From the NCBI GenBank assembly GCA_020631735.1, contig CM036231.1, positions 4,677,831 to 4,741,830 on the forward strand: a DNA stretch of 64,000 nt, read 5' to 3'. Both the position numbers and the translations under genes were made by a program. Positions within the stretch are counted from its first letter, which is position 1; each line of letters opens with the position of its first letter. The DNA comes from Saccharum officinarum (Eukaryota; Streptophyta; Magnoliopsida; Poales; Poaceae). Shown here in pieces: positions 10,800 to 21,264 of the stretch. The notes beneath the pieces were generated by a model, which saw only the letters and a program-made list of their open reading frames with translations, was not told the origin of the DNA and did no database searches.

Positions 10800-11159
10800 G
10801 CTTACAAGCTACAGTAATCACGTGGATTAGAAAGACTGCTTAGAAGCTAATCACGTGGATTAAAAAGACGGCCTGGTTAGATTAGGAGTTATAGGAGGGA
10901 GAGTCACGGCATTTTGTATTTACGACTATTGTTAGCTCTCGATATAAATACACGTGCATACGTTATATGTACATGTATTTAGCTCACGTGGATAACTAGC
11001 TTTCAAATTCGATTAAGCCACAAATAATTTAATAACGCCGTGAATAAATTATTTAGACGTATTCCGTGCTCTTCATCCGTCCGTATTTTTTTGTTACTCC
11101 TTTTTGTCATGTGAGGTTTATATGGGTAAGAAATTATAAGCCTAAATCCAAACATCGCT
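10800..11159. other. AT-rich spacer, nothing coding
   Basis: No ORF or element boundary is recognised. Two direct repeats of TAATCACGTGGATTA (about 10815-10830 and 10848-10862) contain an ACGTG core, but I see no other support for regulation. Confidence 0.4.
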
Positions 11160-11642
11160 TGATTAATTTATTAGAAAGAATCGATCACATATGAGTAATT
11201 TTAATACCAAAACGTTCCCAAATAAAAAACTATTTTATAACGAATTGCCATTGTCACGGATGTGTAATTGCAGGTCTCACATGTACATGTGGGATGGAGA
11301 AAGAACCATGTGGAGATTTATGACGAAATGTTGTTCGTTAGTCGTTACCGATCGATTATTGTTCGTCACAGATGTGTAATTAGTTAAAAAACGAAGCCCT
11401 GTTCGTCACGGTATTAAAGAAGATCGTCATAGATGAGATGCGCGAGTGATCTATGACGAAACTCTATGTTGTTCTATGACGTTTTTTATGACGATGTCTG
11501 ATTTCATCATAGATAAGGAGGGTTTAAGGATCGTCACTGATCTATGACGAAACGGAAATATTCTTCATAAAAAGCGCCCTTCTATGACAATTTCGGATCT
11601 GTCATTAAGATTTTCGTCATAGAAGTGGATATTTCTAGTAGT
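11160..11642. mobile_element. CACTA-type transposon end remnant
   Basis: TCTATGACGA and its complement occur repeatedly in both orientations (about 11340-11630). The segment ends GGATATTTCTAGTAGTA, whose complement TACTACTAGAAAT resembles a CACTACTAGAAA terminus with a mutated first base. Many short repeats just inside the end are characteristic of CACTA elements. The other terminus and any transposase are missing. Confidence 0.5.
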
Positions 11643-12498
11643 ATATGTATCCCGGATTAGAATTTCAAACGTCTTATATTATTTATAGTACCACACTGTG
11701 AATGAATAACAGCTAAAATGTGGAGGTGCAAATAAAACCAAGGAACACCCAACAACACAATTCACACGTGAGGGACAACAATCCTCTAAATCCACATAAT
11801 GTACGAGAAAAAAGGTGAAAAATAAAAAAATAAACATGTTTGTAAGAAATGATGGAAAAAAAACTATAATGTACATGTGCTTTATCCTCTGCTTTATTTA
11901 TGTGGCCAAAAAGGAAAAAAAACAAAAAGTTATGTTGTTTATGGGGCCAAAAAAACCTGCTAAATAAATTAATATACTACATTACTTAAGTCATAATTAT
12001 TTTGCATCTACAAATGCTTCTTTATTTATAGTATCACGTTATTTTATATCTGTTCATTTAGGTACAATCTTATTACATCATTAATAAAGTCATAATCCCT
12101 TATATTGTTTGTACGTGCCTACAGTAAACATTGGTTAGCAAAGTATAAAAAGGATAATTGCTGAAAACTTATAAGTAGTAAGCTCACTCCAAGATAAATG
12201 CTCTCTTCTTCAACCTCCCTAGAGCCTGAGACAACAACAGGTTCTTCACCCATACGAGGATGGGTTCTACAACTGTACGAGGATGGATCCACAAAAATAT
12301 GGAAATAGGAAAAGATAGAGGCAACAAGAGCCGTTTAAAAAGATGACAAGAGAAAGTGCAGCGATATATGCAGCTAAAACATAACGAACGATTTGAACCT
12401 TGTTCTACATGACCCGATCAAATCGATCAAGCACTTGCTTTATAGTATATCGATAATTCATTTAGCATTTTCATTCCATTTCAAATAGTTTTCAGAAA
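11643..12498. other. AT-rich sequence, possibly the body of a non-autonomous Helitron
   Basis: No ORF with recognisable features is present. The stretch leads up to a Helitron-like 3' terminus at 12499-12529. A 5' TC terminus could not be located, so its extent is unknown. Confidence 0.3.
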
Positions 12499-12529
12499 CA
12501 CGTGCGTGTCGCACGTGCATATTTGCTAG
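12499..12529 (+). mobile_element. Helitron 3' terminus (hairpin plus CTAG)
   Basis: CACGTGCG (12499-12506), loop TGT and CGCACGTG (12510-12517) make a perfect 8-bp hairpin. Eight bases later comes CTAG (12526-12529), followed by T. A GC-rich hairpin shortly before a terminal CTRR and insertion next to T is the defining 3' end of Helitrons, and a very similar end is common in grasses. Only the terminus is annotated because the 5' end is not resolved. Confidence 0.6.
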
Positions 12530-12816
12530 TAAGAAAAAATAGCAAGATTTGTGGTACCAAATTAACATAATTAGATACAATATGAAATATATTTTTCATA
12601 ATTTGTTCAGTTGGTGTCAGGAATATTGTTATATTTTACTTGTTAGGAGGTAATACCTCAAATAAATCTGAACCATTGATTCTTTTAGGTTTTTTGAATT
12701 AGTTAATTAATTAACTAGGAAAGGACTAATAGATAGCCAAATCCTTACATAAATTCTCTGACGATTAACAAGTTCGCTACTCTTTACTTTCTCTCTTTCT
12801 ATGCATTTATATTTTT
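12530..12816. other. AT-rich spacer
   Basis: No supported feature. It contains the palindromic stretch TTAGTTAATTAATTAACTA near 12697-12716 and leads into the poly-T that marks the 3' end of the minus-strand LINE fragment. Confidence 0.3.
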
Positions 12817-12892
12817 TTGAGGGAACAAGAGGGCCTAAGCCCCTAGTGGAATTTATTAATGGGCACAAAAGAAGGTTACAAAATAAAACTAG
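12817..12892 (-). mobile_element. LINE fragment, 3' UTR end and poly-A (left piece)
   Basis: On the minus strand this reads a LINE-type 3' UTR (GGGGCTTAGGCCCTCTTGTTCCCTC) ending in a run of seven A. It is separated from the coding piece (24116-24560) by the CACTA element, whose TAG target duplication (12890-12892 and 23859-23861) rejoins them. The tail resembles that of another LINE tail at 57777-57937. Confidence 0.6.
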
Positions 12893-13240
12893 CACTACCG
12901 GAAACGCCACGTTTGCCGAGTGCCCAATCGTTTGCCAAGGGTCAAAAATCGAGCACTCGGCAAACATCACCTTTGCCGAGTGTCAAGCCAGCGGCCCTCG
13001 GCAAACAATAGACACTTGGCAAACCAGCCGTTTGGCGAGCGCCGGGACAGGAGCACTCGACAAACGTGTAATTTTACTGAGTGCTAGGAATAGCGGCTCT
13101 CGGCAAACCAAATGCTCTCGGCAAACTGCCGTCGGCCGTCTCCCAACCGAGCTCCGTTAATCGTTTGCCGAGTGCCCGCCGTCAGCACTTGGCAAACGTT
13201 CCTTTTTGCCGAGTGCTATTTTGGGGCTCTCAGCAAAAGT
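12893..13240. repeat. CACTA 5' subterminal repeat array
   Basis: Repeated TTTGCCGAGTG and CACTCGGCAAA motifs in both orientations, about every 30-40 bp. In En/Spm, such subterminal motifs are the binding sites of the TnpA-type protein and define the transposition complex. Confidence 0.85.
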
Positions 13241-14029
13241 TTATTTTTTTCCATTTTAGACCTCATAAATTTTTCTACCATATACATACAACATTTAGTA
13301 CTCCATGTTAAACTTTGGTGTTTTTTGTATTTGTTTGCTATATTTAACTAATTAAATGCATTTCAAGTAATTTTTTGAATTAAGTCAAATTTGAACTGCA
13401 AGTGATTCAAATATTTGACAAAAATGAGTACAAAATTGATATCCATGCTATTTTTCCCATGTTGAGGCCTGACCTGCGATATGAAAAGAAATTTCAAACA
13501 TCTTATTTAGGAAACACGACCTCGACCTCGTGCGAGAGCGGTTTTTAAATTCTATAAAAAGCAAACGAAGTCCGAAAATCATGAAATTTGACAAGATGTC
13601 ATGATATTGTATGTGGATCCTGTGGTAAAAATTGAGAATGTTTCGCACAAGTTGTCACATACGTTGCTCACAACCTGCAACATCTCCGAAGAAGTTTCAG
13701 GATTGCTAAGAATGATCCGGTATGATTTGGAGTGAAAGCGACGGTCGAGTTGTGGTTTCACTCCGAAACTTTTTGTATAGTCAATAGACATCAAAGATTG
13801 TGTCATGTGAAAGTTTGGTAATTTTTTGAATTCATTTGATATTTTTAAATTTTTTTCTGCACTCATGGAATGCATGGAATAAAGGAATTTGAGCTTAATT
13901 GCATGAGATAATGATCTATATTTCATAAAACAATTTGACATGCATTGTAAAGTGAAATTAATAAGGTATTCAAAAAGTATGTCTAAACAAATTTGACAAA
14001 TATGCTACAGAAAACAAAAAAATTACAAA

Positions 14030-14250
14030 CATTATTTGTCGAGTGCCCATGAGGTGGCGCTCGGCAAACGTCCGTATTTGCCGAGTGCCGGGAGGTGGCA
14101 CTCGGCAAATGGCCATAGTTGCTGAGTGCCTGGAGGTGGCATTCGGCAAACGTCCATTGTGCGATTTTTTTTAAAAAATGTTTGCCGAGTGCTCTGACAT
14201 GGCACTCGACAAACGGATCTAACACTCGGCAAACAGATCTCAGACTTAAC
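14030..14250. repeat. CACTA second 5' subterminal repeat block
   Basis: The TTTGCCGAGTGCC...GGCACTCGGCAAA units resume after about 790 bp of unrelated AT-rich DNA (13240-14030). Here they are arranged as inverted pairs around GGAGGTGG spacers. Confidence 0.8.
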
Positions 14251-14259
14251 ATTTTCCGA

Positions 14260-14805
14260 CAGTGCGCCGCTCTCTTCTCACTCTCTTCACTCTCTTCTCA
14301 CTCAATCTGCCGCCGCCGCCGTCTCCCACCCACGCTCGCGCACCCCCTCGCCCGCCGCCTGCCCACCCGCCCTCGCGCGCGACCCCGCCGGTGCGCACCT
14401 GCCAAGAGCACGTCGGCCACCGCCCACGCACACGGCAAGGCCCCCGCCCCCGCCCCCGCCCCCACCGGCTCCCGAGGAGGAGGAGTTTGGTCGTGCACAC
14501 GCCGACCGCCCGCTAGCCCGTCTCCCCGGCCCCCTCCCCTGCCACCACCGGCTCCCGAGGAGGAGGAGGCCGGCCGCCGATCGTCGGCTGCCCGCACGCC
14601 TACCGCCGGTCCCCGTCGTCCACGTTGGCCCGGCCAGCACCCTCGCCACCACCGGCTTTCGAGGAGGAGGAGGAGGAGGAGGAGGAGGAGGAGGTCCGTG
14701 GCTCCCCGCCCCTGCTGCTCCTTAGCCCGGCCCCCGACATCAGCTCCGATGACGCTGCTGCCGCCTCGGCCCTCTACAAGGTCATTGTCGTCGGTGCGAA
14801 CCACG
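14260..14805 (+). other. GC-rich CACTA 5' leader (left of the LTR insertion)
   Basis: C/G-rich, Pro/Arg-coding-looking sequence with a (GAG)n run at 14662-14693. Long ORFs occur in several frames on both strands without any domain. Its position just inside the subterminal repeats and upstream of tnpD suggests the promoter and first leader exon. It continues at 16706 after the LTR insertion. Confidence 0.45.
14801..14805. repeat. Target-site duplication CCACG (left)
   Basis: CCACG precedes the TG of the solo LTR and is repeated at 16701-16705 after its terminal CA. Confidence 0.92.
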
Positions 14806-15459
14806 TGAAAGCCCAAGTTTGGTTTTGGTAATTAATGACACCAAGTTGCTAATGACATGTGTTAAGTGTTTTGAGTTAGGCATAAGCAACACATGTGATG
14901 AAGGTGTATGTGGCAAGGAGTGATGGCCACAAGATCACAAAGAGATGGTGCATGGACATGAAATGATGATCATGGTGGAGATGCACATAATATGATGGAC
15001 ATGATGTTCAAGTGGAAGAGAAGGAACTAAGAGCGCAAGGCAAAGGTATAACCATAGGGTTTTCCTTTTGACGGTCTAAGATGAGTAGAGAAGTGATTGA
15101 CCGGGTTTAGGATACATAGCCGACTATCAAGAGGGGTAATCACGGTTAGCTCGGGAATCAAGTGTCACTAGATCATTGTCTTGAGCATATGCATTAGGAT
15201 CTAGTAAAAGAGCTAACATAACGCCTTGAGAAATGATTGTGAAATGCTAACACACATGCACATGGTGGTGTACACTTGGTGGTGTTAGCACCTTTGCGAA
15301 GGCGGTGGTGTTTGAGCGGTAGAGAGGGGTTTGGGTTCCTCTCTCTCTCCCGCCGAGCTTGCGAGGCGGGATTCGACGCTTTTTGGGAAGTGAAATGCCT
15401 ATATTTCTACTGCGCCGGAAGTCCGAAAAGAAACAGAGGTGAACGGAGGTCACAGAGGT

Positions 15460-15850
15460 GACCAGGCGCTGGACCGGACGCGGTCTCTGTATGACCGGAC
15501 GTGTTCGGTCAGTGTTCAGCGTCTGCGCGTGTTTCAGTTTGATGATCGGACGCGCAGCGCGTCCGGTCACTGTCGACCGGACGCGTCCGGTCGTTCAGGG
15601 AGCTTACTGGACTCTAACCGGACGCTGGCACTGTGGCGTCCGGTCAGTTCTACAGCGCGTCCGGTCGCTGTTTCGTTGTGCGCTACTCAGGCTTGACCAG
15701 CGCGTCCGGTCAGTTGCGGGACCAGCGCGTCCGGTCGCACCCAGCGCGTCCGGTCTGCGCGACCAGCGCGTCTGGTCGGTGCTTCGGAAATTAGCCGTTG
15801 TGCGACCGGCGCGTCCGGTCAGTATGACCAGCGCGTCCGGTCAGTGCGAT
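15460..15850. repeat. Array of short GCGTCCGGTC / GACCGGACGC motifs in the LTR
   Basis: More than a dozen copies of (G/C)GCGTCCGGTC, some in inverted pairs forming ACCGGACGCGTCCGGT-type palindromes, lie in about 390 bp immediately upstream of the TATA box. Palindrome-rich arrays near the promoter are a described trait of Sirevirus LTRs. The equivalent array in the second solo LTR (38350-38860) is more decayed. Confidence 0.8.
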
Positions 15851-15894
15851 TTCGGCTGTTTAAGTTCCTAACGGCTAGCTGCGTACCCCTTTAT

Positions 15895-15902
15895 TATAAA
15901 TA
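15895..15902 (+). promoter_or_regulatory. TATA box of the Sirevirus-type LTR
   Basis: TATAAATA sits just downstream of the CCGGTC motif array. The matching TATAAATA in the sister LTR is near 38911-38918. Confidence 0.65.
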
Positions 15903-16700
15903 GACGTTGGCCGGAGTTTGAGGGCAACTCTTGCACATTTTGAGACCTAGAGACATCCTTTGAGCTAGAGAACAACCCCTCCACTCATCTCTTTGCTTAG
16001 TTGGACATCTTGAGTGAGATTGAGTGAGATTCAAGTGCATTGCTTGAGAGTTGCATTCTAGAGGCACTTGATCTTCGAGTTGCTGCGGATTTCTTGTTAC
16101 TCTTCCGTGTTTCCCGACACGGTAGACGGCTTGGAGCAACGGAGGTGATTGAGCTCGCAATTGGAGATTGTTGGAGCCCTCACCAAGTGTTGTAAGGGGT
16201 TCTTGATCCTTCCCCGCGGGAGTTCGTGAATTGGATACTCTAGTGGAGCTTGTGGCTTGGAGGATCCCCATCTTGTGTGCGGTTGTGCGGCGCCCGCCGA
16301 GGGCTTGACTCTTGATAGTCGATTAGCTCGTGAACCGACAAGTGGGTGTATCGCCACAACGGGGAGTAGCTTGCCGGGAAGCAAGTGAACCTCGGGATAA
16401 ATTCTTGTGTCATTCTCTTCCCGAGGATTTCTCTTGTGTGATTGATTGATTGGCACTTCTCATCTCTACACGGCGGTATAATCACTCGAAGCTCTTCTCT
16501 CGTATTACTTCTTGTTTCTAGCTTGTAGTTGTTGTTGTGTTTAGTGAATAGCCTTGTACTAGACTTGTGTAGGTGGCTTGCTTAATTAGTTAGAGCTAGT
16601 GCTTTTGCTTCGCCACCTTTTGTACTAACTTGTGGTTAAGTAATTCTTGTAGAAGTTTTAATTAGGCTATTCACCCCCTATAGCCTATTTGGACCTTACA

Positions 16701-16705
16701 CCACG
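16701..16705. repeat. Target-site duplication CCACG (right)
   Basis: Right copy of the 5-bp duplication of the solo LTR; the GC-rich CACTA leader resumes directly after it. Confidence 0.92.
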
Positions 16706-17532
16706 ACGCCGCCTCATCCGACGTGCTGCCCCATCCTTCAATGCCACCCGAGCATCCACTATGTAAACCCACCCTTCCTCTTTCGTTCATGCTGTGGTAG
16801 TAGTGCTAGTAGTCACATAGTAGTGGTAGTAGTGACATATGAATGTGAATCGGCAATGATATGCATTTGTGGCGTGATGGTGTTGGTGGTGGTGGGTGGT
16901 CTCTGCGGTGGTTGGCAATGAGCTATGATATATATGTGGTTGTCGGTCATCGTGCCGTTCATTTTCTTGTAGGTTTTGGAAACCTCATCGTGCAGGGGAG
17001 GTTCTGCCGAAATTTTCATCTAAGCCCGTTTGTTCCTTTTTTTGTAGAGAGGAGTCCAATCGTCTTCCTCACCATTGCGGGTCTGCCTGCACCGCTAGGT
17101 ATAACCCCTCTTTCCATATGATGGTTGTAGATTGCGTAACCTAGTTAGGCATCTCTCGTTCAAAAGAGATACAGTTGGAAGTATGCAGTTGTTTGCATAT
17201 GTATGACCATATCTGTTTTGAATTGTCCACGTTTTTCGGATAGCCCGAGGATGCGTAGATGAGGTTAGTTTCTATGGTCTACTTTGATCCGAGATGGAGT
17301 TTCGGTGTCGTCTCCCTGTTGTTCTCTAGATACACAACTCCCTGCCAGGACGTGTATTTAGAGAACAGCGGGGAGGTGCTACCAAAATTCTATCTCGGAT
17401 CGAAGTAGACCATGGAAACTAACCTCGTCTATGCATCCTCGGGTGGGATTAGGACCTATCTGCACCTATTAGGTGGTAGGGACATCGTGTAGATGCAATT
17501 GATTCTCATGTTACTCGCTGATATGGTAGAGG
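16706..17532 (+). other. CACTA leader/intron region upstream of tnpD
   Basis: No credible ORF. The region contains the 200-nt foldback at 17244-17443. Its position between the GC-rich leader and the transposase start suggests a 5' intron or untranslated exon. Confidence 0.45.
17244..17443 (+). ncRNA. 200-nt near-perfect foldback, candidate small-RNA precursor in CACTA
   Basis: Left arm 17244-17335 (92 bp) and right arm 17352-17443 (92 bp) are inverted copies with a 16-nt loop and no gaps. They differ at 14 positions. In the plus-strand (transposase-sense) RNA, 12 of these are G-U or U-G wobbles and only two are true mismatches (C-A and U-C), so 90 of 92 positions can pair. In the opposite strand the wobbles would become A-C mismatches. 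The hairpin lies about 90 bp upstream of the tnpD start. Rice miR820 is a known microRNA family carried by CACTA elements, so the idea has precedent. No mature-sequence homology is claimed. A small MITE or simple inverted duplication is the alternative. Confidence 0.55.
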
Positions 17533-20500
17533 ATGGATGACCGTGAGTGGATGTACACGGGCCGCCCAAGTGCGGGCTCGATGACCGACGAATGGATTGA
17601 CAAGATAGAAGCTTTCTTGAAAGAAGCATTTCGGAAGGTTAAAGGAGCACATAAAACTTGGTGTCCCTGTAGCAGATGTGGAAACAGAAAAAAGCAAACA
17701 GAGGTGGAAATGGGTAAACATCTTTGCCTCTATGGATTTACGGCAGACTATACTAGGTGGATCTACCATGGTGAAGTCAATCGTATGAGAGACGAGGTCG
17801 TGAGACAACACATCGATGATTTTGATGCGGAGGGCGGGGTAGCAGACATGCTACATGACTATCATGAAGCACACTTTGGTGAAGGATGTAGGGAGGAGGA
17901 GGAGCCAGAGGCAACCACAAAGGCATATTACGACATATTGTCTATGGCACAGAAACCCCTTCACGGCCACACAAAGGTCTCTCAATTGGATGCCATTGGA
18001 CGCGTAATGGCCTTAAAGTCCTAGTTTAGCCTGAGTCAGGACACATTTGACAATATGCTTACAGTTTTTGGCAGCATGCTTCCTGAAGATCACATTCTAC
18101 CAAAGAGCATGTATGAGTCACAAAAACTCCTTCGTGCACTTAAGATGCCATACAAGCAGATACATGCTTGTGAAAATGGGTGCATCTTATTCAGGAAAGA
18201 ACACACCGAAGCAACACACTGTTCAAAGTGTAAATCCTCTCGGTACCTAGAGGTAGACTCTGGTGATGGTCAGAAGAGGCAGCTAAAGATCCCCATGAAG
18301 ATCCTATGGTACCTTCCATTCGTACCGAGGATCCAACGGCTATACATGACCGAGGAGTCCGTGAAACAGATGACATGGCATAAAAACGGTCGTCGATACC
18401 ATCCAGAAAAGATGGTACATCTAGCAGATGGTGAAGCATGGACCTATTTTGATAATATTCATCGTGAGAAAGCAGATGAGGCTTGTAATGTATGTGTTGC
18501 GCTGGCAACAGATGGGTTCAATCCGTATGGACAGCTATCTACCCCATACACTTGTTGGCCCATGTTTGTTATCCCGCTCAATCTCCCCCCGACGTCATCT
18601 TTCAACAACAGAACATATTCTTATCATTGATAATTCCTGAACACCCAGGTAATAATATGGGTGTGTTCATAGAGCCTGTGTGGGATGAATTGATCCATGC
18701 TTGGGAAGAAGGGGTGTAGACATATGACCGAGCTACAAAGAGAAACTTTAAGATGCATGTCTGATACCAGTACTCCTTGCATGACTTCCTAGCGTATGAC
18801 ATATTCTGCGGCTAGTGTGTTCATGGGAAGTTCCCATGCCCAATATGCAAGATAGCTGTGATGTTCATTTGGTTGAAGAAGGGTGGCATGTTTTCTTCGT
18901 TCGACAAACATCGACAATTCCTCCCACTTGACCATTCATTCAGAGAAGATATCAAGAACTTCACGAAAGGTGTCATAGTTACAGACCCTGCACCGGAGAT
19001 GATGACACCCATCGTGGTCCGTGCTCAGATAGAAGGTCTCATGGTCGAAGAAGGAGGCAACCGATTTCTCGGATATGGTGAGGAACATGCATGGACTCAT
19101 AAGTTGGGCTTGGAGAGGCTCCCCTATCATGATGACCTTCTCCTTCCACATAACATTGATATGATGCACACTGAAAAGAATATCGCTGAGGGACTATTCG
19201 GAACAATCATGGACATTGATAAGTCAAAGGACAATGTTAAGGCTAGAGTTGATCTTGCAATGTTATGCGACAGACCAAACCTAGAAATGAATCCTCCTAT
19301 AGGCCACAAGAATTGGTCAAGGCCTAAGACAGATTACGTGCTGAGCAGGCCCCAAAGGAGGGAAGTACTAGAATGGTTCAAAACGTTAATGTTTCCTGAT
19401 GGGTATGAAGCGAATCTAAGGAGAGGTGTGAACTTGTCTACTCTGCAAGTCAATGGGCTCAAGAGTCATGACTACCACGTATGGATTGAGCAAATTCTTC
19501 CGGTGATGGTTCGAGGCTATGTCCCAGATCATATATGGCAAGTGCTGGCAAAGTTGAGCAATTTCTTCTGCCAGCTTTGTGCTAAGGAGCTATCTCGGGC
19601 CATGGTATCATCAATGGAAGCAATGGCACCTGTGTTGCTCTATAAGTTGGAGAAGATCTTTCCACCCGGCTTCTTCCTTCCGATGCAGCATCTGATTTTG
19701 CACCTCCCGTATGAGGCACGTATGGGGGAGGCCGTGCAGTTCCATTGGTGCTATCTGATTGAGAGAACCCTAAAGGTTGTTCGAATGAAATGTAAAAATA
19801 AATGCAATATTGAAGCTTCCATCACCGAGGCAAAGGTTCTCGAGGAGGTGTCAAACTTCACAACAAAATACTATGGTGAGAACCTTCCTAGCTTGCATTA
19901 TCCACCCCCTCGTTACAATGCAGACAAAAATGAATCGAGCCTCAGCCTTTTCCAAGGGCAACTTGGAAGTGCAAGTGATGCATCCACCAAGACCTTACAA
20001 CATGCAGAGTGGCGCAATATCATGCTATATGTGTTGACCAACCTCTCCGAAGTGGAGCAGTACATAGGGTAAGCCATTATTCTGAACAAACTTGTTCAAT
20101 TAGTGTCACTATTGTGCGTCCAACCCCTTATTTCTCATTGGTATAGGGAATTTCTCCATCAATACTGAGTCAACCAAGGGGACCTAGCCCATACGAATCT
20201 GAGACGCTTCTTAAACATGGTGCGGGAAATGGCACGCCCGATTTCATTTCTTGGTTCAAACAAAAGGTATTGTTCAATTTAGCTCGTACTTAGTTAGACA
20301 TTACAAGTTGCTCGTACGTGTGAATGATATAATGAAGTATCCTTGCTTGAGCTTGCAGGGCCTAACCGATGCGTCTATGAGTGCCGAGTTAAGACATGTT
20401 GCCAATGGCTGTGCCTATAGGGTCAAGTCATTTGCCGCTTATGATGTGAATGGATATCGCTTTCACACAACAAGACATGAGCAGAGTCAGCCCAATCGAA

Positions 20501-20892
20501 GGACCACAAATACCAGAGTTTTCACGCCCGACCGTGATGGGGTCAAGTATTATGGAAGACTTGAAGAAATATATGAACTTGAGTTTCAGGGTTGCAAACC
20601 TCTTAATCCTGTCATATCCAAATGCTATTGGTTCAATCATTTAGTAACGAGACGGACCCCTAATCTTGGGCTAGTCGAAATTCGACAAGATTCCGTCTTA
20701 CCAGGAGACGATGTCTATATCGTGGCTCAACAGACCACCCAAGTTTATTATCTTGATTACCCGTGCACAAGCGACGAGCGTCTGAAGGGTTGGTTTGTTG
20801 TGAACACGGTATTGCCACACGGTAAACTACCTGTCCCAAACAATGAAGATTACAACTTTGATCTAAACACATATGCCGGAGAGTTCTTCTAA
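17533..20892 (+). pseudogene. tnpD-like: CACTA tnpD-like transposase (Transposase_21 type), broken frame
   Basis: The start ATG at 17533 opens MDDREWMYTGR, and CPCSRCGN follows, as in the transposase-associated N-terminal domain with its Cys/His pattern. After an in-frame TAG at 18022 the same frame runs on to about 18620 (TFDNMLTVFGSMLPED, CENGCILFRKEH...C..C, YMTEESVKQMTWH, FNPYGQLSTPYTCWP), the Transposase_21 core. A frameshift near 18600 and further stops precede 18858-20072 (HKLGLERLPYHDDLLLPHNID, DMMHTEKNIAE, LPVMVRGYVP), which leads into a DUF4218-like region. Introns are predicted at about 20070-20147 and 20253-20360. The last exon to 20892 looks like DUF4216. The product would cut the element ends. 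At least one frameshift and several stops disable it. Confidence 0.85.
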
Positions 20893-21264
20893 GAAGATGG
20901 GCGCCATGGGACCTTTGAGATAGACCAAACTGAAACGGTTGTAGAGAATGAGAGGGTTGTTGACGAGGAGGATGGAGATGAGGTTGAAAATGTGAAGGAC
21001 TTAGAATTACTTCAGCGAGTACAATTAGGCATTGATAATGAGAGGGATGGTCCAGCTAACCGCAATCATAATGAGACTTTGGATGGTGATGATGATTTTG
21101 ACATGCATGATAGTGATGATGAGACTTATGATCCAGCTAACCCCGATCATGATGATTACTTCTAATAAATGTAATACTATTTTTGCATCTCTTTCTAATT
21201 ATGCTACTTTCTAATTATTTTTGCATCCCTCTCTAATTATGTCTTGTTTACCTTTTAACTGCAG
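20893..21264 (+). other. tnpD 3' end / spacer between transposase genes
   Basis: In frame after the stop at 20892 the sequence still looks acidic-coding (GAT/GAG-rich to 21165, ending before AATAAATG), as if the original C-terminus ran further before a premature stop. After that it is T-rich and non-coding. Confidence 0.4.

Larger units (their letters stand above)
14806..16700 (+). mobile_element. Solo LTR of a Sirevirus (Copia, Maximus-like), 1895 bp
   Basis: The segment starts TGAAAGCCCAAGTTTGG, ends TTTGGACCTTACA and is flanked by CCACG. Its AAGCCCNAGTTTGGTTTTGG start and its TATTCACCCCCTATAGCC end are, as I remember them, typical of grass Sirevirus LTRs. The second copy at 37857-43794 aligns with it throughout. 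It contains a dense array of GCGTCCGGTC motifs (15460-15850) just upstream of a TATA box (15895-15902), which places promoter elements in U3. There is no internal coding region, so it is a recombination-derived solo LTR. Confidence 0.88.

Noticed and set aside
14262..14816. Long ORFs on both strands (up to 229 codons)
   Set aside because: Composition-driven Pro/Arg/Ala reading frames in a GC-rich leader, overlapping each other on both strands and running into the solo LTR; no domain.
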